Of a stretch of DNA of 64,000 bases, positions 55,735 through 64,000 are shown piece after piece; the first letter of the stretch is position 1; every line of letters starts with the position of its first letter. The stretch covers positions 123,233,429-123,297,428 of the forward strand of contig CM045770.1 of assembly GCA_025200525.1 (NCBI GenBank), written 5' to 3'. A program made the translations under genes and the position numbers. The notes beneath the pieces were generated by a model. The model did no database searches and was not told the DNA's origin. It was given only the letters and a program-made list of their open reading frames with translations. Source of the DNA: Camellia lanceoleosa (Eukaryota; Streptophyta; Magnoliopsida; Ericales; Theaceae).

Positions 55735-57272
55735 TTTTGCTTTCCAAAACTGTAATCGAAAAGATTATATATAAACAAACTTTTTGTCTAAAAGAGTGTT
55801 ATATCATGTTTACGATACCGCACATTTCATACTTTGCATCGCATTGCATCATACCACACCTCAAATGTAAATGGGATTGATATACTGCTTAACAAAACAA
55901 CCAAGCATTTGCATCAAAGAATAGATAACCAATCAACTAGCAGAAATAATTCAAATAAGCCACTACAAATCAATACATGCCCTGGGATTAATCTGGGATT
56001 GATCTCAGATTTAGCCCATAATTCAAGATTCGGTTCATTCCAACTTTTGAACAAACAAATTTCAATCTGACGAGACGGATCACGAACCGATATGGTTGAA
56101 ACACCTCGGATGTCTCAAATCTTCCCTTTCCTTTTCTTGCCTTGCACGGATGTAGAGAATGGCACAAAGATCCCGAGTACAAACAAAAGAGGATGGGTTT
56201 TCAACCGGTATCGAGCCTACCACAGACGCGACGAGACTCAAACGAAGAAACAAAAGGCACACGACCTAGCACAACGAGACACACTCTAAAAGACTTAAAG
56301 CGAACATTGAGATCGATAAGTCAAAAGACACGACACACGGACATGTTTTTTTTTTAATAAAGACCTCAGTTTGAGGAGCCAATTCCTCCTAGGTTTCCCA
56401 CCCCTTCGATTTGTGACTCTCACATCACTCTCAAGCTCGGTTTTTCTCACAAAACCCTTCTCTCATTTTTCTCTCAACTTACTCCTCTCTATTCTTTAAT
56501 CTCTCATTTTGCATCCCTCCCGTAAATGATGATGAATAGGAAATTTTCATATCCAACGCCGTTAGCTCATGGCTATTCCTTCATAGAGTGCCTCTGCAAT
56601 CCGTTAATCTGGGAAGACAGAGGACTGACTCAATCCCTAGTTCGTTATTTTGACCATTTTTTATTTTCTCCTTAAAACAGCTTTTGATCAAAATGAGAGG
56701 ATTAACACACTTATTCAATTTTTGATTTGAAAATCATGCGAATCAGTCAGGAGCAAAATTCTCCTTTTGGGGTCCAAACATGGTCCAATTTTAAAGATGG
56801 AAAAGTTTTTGAGAAAATAAGTCAACCTCAAATAAAATTTTTCAAAAACTATTTTTGCAAATAAACGATGCTCAACAAGTATGAAACTTACCCTCGAGAC
56901 ATGCAACCCTGGACGGAGGCAATGGAAAATTGCCCTTGCTTGAAGGGGAATATAAAAGTTGCCCCTAGTTTGAATGGTAACTTAGGGCAACTTTTGGACA
57001 TGGATGGGTGGCAACGGAAAGTTGCCCCTTGTTTGATGATGCCGCTGCATGTCAGGCGTCACTCCTTATTGATGACGACCCTGACGCGGAGAAGTCAAGA
57101 TGGCTTGAATCAATATATGGACACCTTGAAAGGTGTTGGTTGGGCTTCAAGAGAAAATTGATCACGCAATTCCAGCCATTGTGACCGAGACGGATTAGGA
57201 GGAGGCAAGTGACCAAAACCATGACATGGACCGAGACGCTATGAAAGCGTTGGACTTCAGATGAAGTTGCTC
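55735..57272. other. Element 2 remnant of the DUF7745-like region, coding lost
   Basis: A pyrimidine-rich stretch at 56405-56520 (CTCACATCACTCTCAAGC, TTCTTTAATCTCTCATTTT) matches the intron of the element 1 DUF7745-like gene. 56740-56920 matches its downstream spacer. No DUF7745-like coding frame is visible. Confidence 0.5.
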
Positions 57273-57650
57273 ACGATCCCAAACATGGGAATCAAGCCTT
57301 CGTAGTTCCAAGGTACTCTCTATTTTAACCTTCACTATTTTCGAGCTCTAACTTTTGCGTTTTCGACCTTGCTTTTTTTTTCTTTCCTTTTCAATTCTTT
57401 TTCATTTTTTTCTTCTTTTTTCTTTTTCTTTTAGGCTCTAACTTTTGCCAAGGCGCCTGATGCGGTTTTCAGCTTTTTTTCTTCTTCTTTTTTTTTTCTT
57501 TTTTTTCTATTCTTTTCATTCCTTTTCATTTTTTTATTTTTTTGCATTTTTTTTTTTATTTTTATATTTTTCTCTTGCTCTTACTTTTGCTCGGTCGCCT
57601 TCCGGTTTTCGCCCAAATGAGCCTCTCAAAGGGTAAAAGTGTAACAAGTC
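57273..57650. repeat. Stem-loop copy, T/C-rich tract and AACTTTTGCC repeats, element 2
   Basis: ACGATCCC...GGGAATCAAGCC...CGTAG (57273-57305) is the counterpart of 12244-12280. A long T/C-rich tract (57365-57575) separates copies of AACTTTTGC...GCC...GGTTTTC. Confidence 0.6.
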
Positions 57651-57929
57651 CATGCCAAATGGTTTTAGATTGAAGTCATCTGCATCCAAAAGAGTGGTCT
57701 ATCGATTTGCGTAAGAACCCATCTTGATCTTCTTGATTTGACTTTCTTGCCTCTTGTTCGAGGGTTGAATCGCCACACAGGCCTTTCGTGCCACTGATCG
57801 CCTTGAACCGCTCCCGGTTTGCAACTTAAATCAATTATGAGACCGAGCGATCCTGGCTTACACGATCTCGAGAGCGATTCCACATGTCTTCGTGATTAAT
57901 TGTGCAAAATATTTTGTTTTTGAAAGTTT

Positions 57930-58220
57930 TCAAGGAAACGACAAACTTCGCAAAGATAGCGTGGAACCAGATTGGACCAGATCCTTCTCAAGACTACCGA
58001 CAAGCATGATTTCATTCATTAACTTAGCATGCCTCTTTTCTCTCAAAATGATCAAAGTTTTGCAAAACCCGAGGAATTCCTTCCTCTTCGCTTTCACCAC
58101 GTGTTCAAAAAGTTTTGAAAAACTTAAGTCAAAGCAATAATCTTTAAGGCACAAAAGAGCAAAGGAATGCACCCCATTCGGATTCTCTAGCACAACTAGC
58201 CCAACACAAATAATAAACAT
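57930..58220 (-). pseudogene. Pre-RT linker remnant, element 2
   Basis: Its frame shares QSGSTLS and the KxLIILREKRHAKLMNEI block with the segment just before RT in element 1 (about 15620-15800). RT itself does not follow on the minus strand; the sequence passes into 57650 and the pol-end repeats instead. Confidence 0.6.
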
Positions 58221-58639
58221 GGGAACACGGTAGCTACTACTGCTTCATTCAGATTCCCTGATGTAAATTGGCTCCAACAGAGGCGCACCCAAAAGGAAAG
58301 CAAAAGAAGTAATTACAAAACAAAACGGTGCTTGAGGCAACAACCCCAAGTCACCTAGCATTCTATACAGAAGAGGATTGACTCATTACAATTAGAGATG
58401 CACTTTAAGAAAAGGACTGCCTCAAAACAATGAGACAAACAACAAAATGTAAGACCGACTCGACACCCAAGTTAGGATTTACAAAACTAGCATTGGCGGG
58501 TACTCAAAATTGCGTACAAACACCACATCAAAATGTACCAAATGTTGCCCGCAGCGATTCATCTTCGATCACATACTCATGTATCTCAGGCTTTCAGATT
58601 CAGATCCTCGTAGTCCAAGAACTCCGTAGTAATTGACTT

Positions 58640-59340
58640 GGCCGAGGTTGGCGGAAGGATGATCTTATTATCAATCAAGTCTTGTACCTCGTGGGCGGAA
58701 GCGATTATCAAGAGTATGGCCAGATCGCTGATGGTACGCAAGATCAGTGGCATCATGGTCCGCTGGAAGGGGTTTGGGGAGTGGCCTAGGATCGAGAGGC
58801 GAAGATGCCCTTCTTGGCCAAAATCAAAAGTGCCCTAGACAAAGGCATGTAAAGAGGATGGAAGGCCCTGCGCCCTCGGGGCAGGTACTTTGGAGCCTGA
58901 ACACTCCTGCTAGATGTACCGGCGAATGGGTCGGCAGGTGCGGCCTTGGGTTTCTGATTCTTTCCCGGTGCAGGATTGGGAATGGGAGAAGCTGTTTTGG
59001 CATGACGGGGCCTGTCCCGATTCTCCGTCGATCTGCATCGCCTCAGCGGTGGGGAAGGCATTCTCCATAGCTTTTGTCATAATCATGATACCGCCGCTTA
59101 TTCATTCCCCGGCTTAAAGCCTCTCGCCTACGCAGCTTGTTCAATGGGGTCGGTTCTGCTTTCATCTTATCTTTTCTTCGCCTCGCCCGATGAGAGGTTT
59201 GGGTTGATACTGTACATCAGGTGGAGGTCATCTCGATCGATTGAGCTCGATCACAATCCGCCCCAAAGATCGGAGGCTCTCGGGTTCGAAATTTTCAACA
59301 TACGGTGCAACCGTGGCGAGGTTGACATTCTATAAGCAAG
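58640..59340 (-). pseudogene. Gag remnant, element 2
   Basis: TSSRSVQAPKYLPRGRRAFHPLYMPLS...LILAKKGIF on the minus strand aligns with QRVFTPLDMSLSKAMGVLIKKGHL of element 1 gag. IQDLI..N-like residues and the capsid end are only partly readable (59090-59330). Many frameshifts. 58221-58639 holds no recognisable domain. Confidence 0.65.
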
Positions 59341-60235
59341 GTCCGCCATAGACCTTGGAGATCACCTATCATCCCTATTAACTCGAATGTGGTGGGCTCA
59401 TGAGCCGATAGAACTGGGAGTCCAGACGGTTGTGCAAGTGACTCAAGGGTGCGTATATCAAAGAAGATCACTCAGGATGGTTTCGACTAACGCGTCATTA
59501 TGACCACAATCTCTTCGTAGTTCTCATATTATGTTCACCCCGCCAAAGAAGGAGAAGACACTAACTGCTCGACTCAACTCTCTCAATTTCGAATCAAACG
59601 GAAAACAGACGGTATTTCAAATTTCAGACAGATCAAACAGTGTAGCCGAACAACGGTATTATATCACGATCATCGTTTCCTCAGATTTATCGCTCCAAAT
59701 CAAACCGATTTCACAGATATAATCGATTCTCAAAATATCGACATCGATGCCCTCAGTCGGATACGCAGACTTCAAACCGGTATATGCATTCCTCAGAGAT
59801 ATACTCTAAAAGCATATAGCAAGTAAATGAGAGCCAATACACCCCTATGTTGGGGTAGGGCTTCCGCCCTATTTTGTCAGAACTAGGTTTTACTACGCAC
59901 GCAATGTTTCAAACAACCTAAATCGTAAGCAACCCGTCCTAGTTTGGAATGGTCACTATGGATTCCGACTATGCAACTAGGTCGAATGGTCAGGGGTGCC
60001 CCAAGAAACCGGGTTTGTGTTCCCATACATCGGCAGAGCTCAAGAACGGTCAAATTTTACTTGACATGCCTTGACAAGACAAGCCTCCCAAGAAACCGCC
60101 AGAATAGCAGATGGCCAACACGGTGTCCTAGGCGCACTAATGCACATGCAATGCAAAGAAACACATAAGTGAAATCAAAACAGATATCACGAAGTTCGAG
60201 TCAAGTTTCTAAACTCCCCAAAGAGTCGCCAGAAT
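59341..60235 (-). other. 5' leader of element 2 with primer-binding site
   Basis: TGGCGACTCTTTGGGGA (minus) at 60215-60231 is the tRNA-Arg-type primer-binding site, about five bases from the LTR. The leader aligns with 20100-20780 of element 1. Confidence 0.7.
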
Positions 60236-63200
60236 CAGAATAACGCCGGGACCTCGCCACAGACTCTTTAAAGTTTGTTGCGGTTCTAAATCAACCAAAG
60301 AGTCCACCGCAAATCGTTTTAAGGAAAACAGATTTTTCAAAAGTAGTGCCAAACATGGACCTGCTGCAGACATGAGTCGCCACCTAAATATTTTTAAAAT
60401 GGGGAATTTAGGAAACCCCGACTCGGTCAAGGCCACACGTCTGTCATCACCAAAGTGGTCTTGGCTCGAGCTTGGGTACGATCGGGAAGGTCACTATGAG
60501 CATTTCGCCTCCAAGACCGCCTCTACTAACCGTGATATCCGCTTTTGAAAACTTTATGCGTTCTTATTCCTGTTATTAACCTAGAATCACTATGTGATGC
60601 ACAGCACTAAAGAATAGACTAGATCGCCTAATTTGGAAATAATCATTGCATACCCGTGTTGTTTTGTTAAACGTCTTAGATTTTGCTACTCGCAAGGAGC
60701 CTAAAATACGGTTTTCAATGAGTACTCCCAACTCTTACAATCCAACCTCCACCCACAGCATACAAACAGCTATATCACATAAGCACTTAGCCGCATGGCA
60801 ATCCTATTGTCATGTTAACATTCACACGCATGCGATATGCTAAAGCGATAAAGACTTACATCAGACTCGCGCCAAAAACAAAACCCGTTAGCAAACGGCA
60901 TGACCTAGTTTCATGTCAAGTGGCCAATGCGCGACATGCATACATGTAAGCTAGTCTAGGCACGACTAACCCTAACATAGCATACTAAATGCTACCACAG
61001 AGGACATATTCAATTAGGTAATCGAAAGTGCGATGCACTTTGCGTGATGTGCCGAGCCCAATGTATGCAATACTTATGAATGATGCACGATGCATTTACA
61101 TAAGGTATGCTAATTGAAAATGCCCTAATCTACCAGTAAGCGGTAAATAAAAGGGTTAGAAAGAAGTGGGGATTGGAAGACATACATGCCCACTCACACA
61201 CACTTATTACATTTTTGCCCTCACCGTAGGGACCGAATAAATAATTACAGAATAAATAAATAATTAACTAAACTAGCTAATTAAATATTACAAATCAACT
61301 AAATTAATTAAATCAAATAATTAATCTATTTAAGCGATAAATGCCTCAAGGAGGGTCGACTGCAGCTACCGGACTCGCTGAATCAGACCGCTGCAAGTGT
61401 GCTCTGTTTCTCGCTTCTTTCTCTCAAAATTCCCAAAACTTCAGAGTGCCTCTCGAGCACCGGAAGTATCATCGGCCGAGTCAGGAGCCACCAAGAAGGA
61501 ATCCACCGGATTTCATTATCGGTACTGGCAAATGGCCGGCACTAAAAGTGCCGGTCGGCACAAAGTCCTCGCAGAACTCGCAACTCACAAAGAGCAGAGG
61601 GAACAAAAGGCAAGGCAATGCAATTCAAGGTATATATGCACCAAACACATCCCAAATCATGCTATGGACTTAAGAGGGCATGTGCCTCGATTCCCTGCCA
61701 CCAATCGCGATTTACGCGTGATGGCCCTAAGGACCAAGAATGCAACTTTGATTTCAAATGCATGCAATGCAAACAAAGGTGCCAAACCTCTATCAAACTC
61801 ACTTCAAGAGGCTTGGCATGCACAATGCCAAATGCAACCCTAAGCATGTCATCTAGCATGCAATATGGCGATGCAATGCAAGAATATTGTTGTATGAACA
61901 TACAAGCATGCAAAGCAAAGTAGGAATGGACTTACACATGAATTGGACAGCTCTAAAAGGCCCAAGAACAAGGGCCAAGATGCCTAAAGATGGGGTCTAA
62001 ACACACACGCACACATGCACATATTAAGACACCAACACTTGAGCATAATAAGCAACATTCAAGTACACTTGAAATGAGTTAAACATGGACTACTAGCATG
62101 CAACTTAGGCTCTGAAATTCATACAAAACACATGGCCAAAACATGCAACAAAGCAAGCCAAACAAAGCATGCAACTAGCCTATGCTTGAGGCAAGCTCAA
62201 GAGAGCATTGAACCACATCTATGCAAAGCAAACAAGGCATGCATTGAACAACCTAAATCAGGTTTCTAGCATGTTAAAACAAGGCCAAATGTCCACTTAG
62301 ATGGCATCTAAGAAGCTTAAGCATGAAGGCATGCAACAAGACCAAAACATGGAGTACTTAACACACACCTTTAAAGCATTAAAGAGGCATGCAAGGCAAT
62401 CAATCAAACATGTATGAGGGACTGAAATAGCATGGAAGATGGTCCCAACCATCAAAAACAAAGCTAGAATAGCATACCACATATTCATGCTTTTGAGGCC
62501 TACAAGCCAAATACAAAGGGGCTACAAAATACATGCTAAGATTGGCCAAAATAGCTATGGACAGAGCTAAAGCATGACAAAATAAGCCTACAAGCTTCAC
62601 AAATGCAAGCCTAAAACATGCTAGAAATATAGGCTAACAAGCTAGTCATGTTAAGGCAATATTAAGGCATTACAAAGTAACTATGCAAATCATGCAAAGA
62701 GTACTAAAACCCACTTGAAAGCATGCTATAATATGACAATATAAGCATGATAAACAACCAAAACATGCTCAATACACAACTAAACATGGAGCTCTCTCAA
62801 GAGGCAAAACATGCCCTTTTCAAGGACAACAAGGAGAGGGGATGGCCCTCTCCTTCTTGAGACTCAAAGGCATACTCTACACAACTGAAATCCCACAAGA
62901 TTCAAGTGGTGAAGAGATCCCAAGACCAAAATCTCGGATCTCTCCAAAATGGTACAAAAGTGCCCTTTTCAAGGCCTAAAGGTGGTCAAAGTTCCTCAAA
63001 CCACAAAACACTCTTAATACACAATAAAGAGAGTCAAAAATCAGAACTTTTATGTGCCAAACACTAAGCTCAAAAACTGTTTTAAACTAGGTAAAAACAA
63101 GTTGCAAAATGGGGAATAAAGTGTAAGTTTCTTACCCTTGTTGACTACCTTCACAAAGGTTGTTGTGCTTGGTCCCTTGAGCTCCAATCCACCAAGAATC

Positions 63201-63863
63201 ACCAAAACTAACCTTTAGAACCTCTCAACCAAGAGAAGTAGGGACACTAGGTGCTAGTGTGCAAAAGTAAGGCACAAAACACCTAGTTAAACAAGAGAAT
63301 GAGAGAGATATAGAAGTTATATCTATTCTAACCCTAAAACCAGAGCTTGGCTCTCTAACAATGGCTAACACTCAAATTTTCTAACCTTTAAGCCAAGAGG
63401 GAGAGCTTCCTCTTATAGGCCAAAAGCTTACAAGCTTGGCCACTAAGAAGCCCATCCCTCCATACACGTGTATGGAGGAAACAAGTTGCAAACAAATGTG
63501 AGAAAATATCTCACCAAGCAAGTGCACAATGGTCGGCAGGCAAAATGGTCATTTCGCCCAAAACAAAGGCCGACCGGCACAAAAGTGCCGACCGGCACAA
63601 TATAGTGCCGGTGACAACTACACCAAGCCTCTAGCCCCAAATGGTGTGTGGGGATGCCTCATAAAGCATCCCCTGCCCTTCCAAGGCAAAACACAAGTGT
63701 TTGGTGCAAAACCAAACACAAACGGTCGAGTTCGGAGATCCTGAGGCACGGCGCGCGAGCCGAGAACTCCGGGAACTCCAAACGAACACAAACATGGATA
63801 ATCACCGAGTGTTCCAACGGTGACGTCCAAGTCTTGAGGACGGTCAAAAATGGGGTGTCTACA
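60236..63863 (-). repeat. 5' LTR of element 2 (right)
   Basis: It ends GGGGTGTCTACA, followed by CCCCA. GTGCCGGTCGGCAC lies at 61548-61561 and GTGCCGACCGGCAC at 63585-63598, matching the left LTR. Short frames such as 61397-61843 are repeat-derived. Confidence 0.88.
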
Positions 63864-63868
63864 CCCCA

Positions 63869-64000
63869 CGACAACTAGTTTTCGAAACCAACCCACAAAA
63901 CCCAATTATGTTTTCTTCGATTAACGAACTTACCCCAACTTCACTTTACAATTTTCGATTAGAAGTATCCCAAACGAACATCATGATGATACATATGAAA
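63869..64000 (-). repeat. Gypsy LTR, right piece, continues past the window
   Basis: This is the continuation of the LTR at 46553-47107 on the other side of element 2, judged from the CCCCA duplication. Its other end is outside the window. Confidence 0.5.

Larger units (their letters stand above)
47108..63863 (-). mobile_element. Element 2: non-autonomous Ogre/Tat relative of element 1
   Basis: It is 16.8 kb with LTRs of about 3.6 kb that share start, end and inner motifs with element 1. The internal order on the plus strand is polypurine tract, repeats, antisense PMD remnant, stem-loop, pre-RT linker remnant, gag remnant and tRNA-Arg-type primer-binding site. RT, both RNase H domains and integrase are absent: sequence homologous to 12450 of element 1 (57605) passes within about 300 bp to sequence homologous to 15600 (57945). 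It would need enzymes from a relative. Confidence 0.87.

Noticed and set aside
61397..61843. 148-codon frame in the right LTR of element 2
   Set aside because: The left LTR equivalent is broken by indels and no domain is recognisable.

Overview
The window is repeat-dense nuclear DNA of a flowering plant, probably a eudicot. It carries Ogre/Tat-like and chromoviral Tekay/Del-like Ty3/gypsy elements, Ty1/copia elements, an RTE-type LINE and small TIR elements. I see no convincing host gene, tRNA or rRNA. Nearly all coding sequence belongs to transposable elements, and most of it carries stops or frameshifts.

Layout. (1) 1-182 is the 3' tip of a gypsy LTR, and 183-641 is unassigned. (2) 647-34023 is element 1, an Ogre/Tat-type Ty3/gypsy element on the minus strand with a 5-bp target-site duplication (AGGTG) at both ends. 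It is about 23.6 kb without its own insertion. On the minus strand it reads 5' LTR (right), tRNA-Arg-type primer-binding site, gag, protease, reverse transcriptase, RNase H, second RNase H, integrase, then an ~8.4-kb region before the 3' LTR (left). That region holds two intron-containing genes on the plus strand, antisense to pol: a plant-mobile-domain (PMD) gene (6917-9811) and a DUF7745-like gene (10537-11754). (3) 22660-32440 is a complete Tekay/Del chromovirus with ~2.5-kb LTRs, inserted in the 5' LTR of element 1 with duplication AGGAA. (4) 34916-42960 is a tandem LTR-internal-LTR-internal Ty1/copia structure on the minus strand. Its second internal region is split by a 2-kb solo gypsy LTR (40581-42601, duplication AAAGG). 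(5) 42963-46552 holds a small MITE-like unit, a 1.3-kb Mutator-like TIR element (43911-45206) and a 5'-truncated RTE LINE (45305-45986). (6) 46553-47107 and 63869-64000 are the two halves of another gypsy LTR. It is split by element 2 (47108-63863, duplication CCCCA), a shorter relative of element 1 that has lost RT, RNase H and integrase. Element 2 still has both LTRs, the primer-binding site, a gag remnant, tandem repeats and a decayed antisense PMD gene.

How the parts fit together. Elements 1 and 2 share one architecture: LTR, a tandem-repeat zone, the antisense gene module, pol or its remnant, gag, LTR. In each, a conserved stem-loop lies near the 3' LTR and again at the end of pol, bracketing the antisense module. 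Short GT-centred palindromes recur at matching places in both. The antisense module, present in both members and with its own introns and a plausible promoter, is the most interesting part of the window. Nesting gives a relative order: element 1 is older than the Tekay insertion, the copia array is older than the solo LTR, and the LTR at 46553 is older than element 2.
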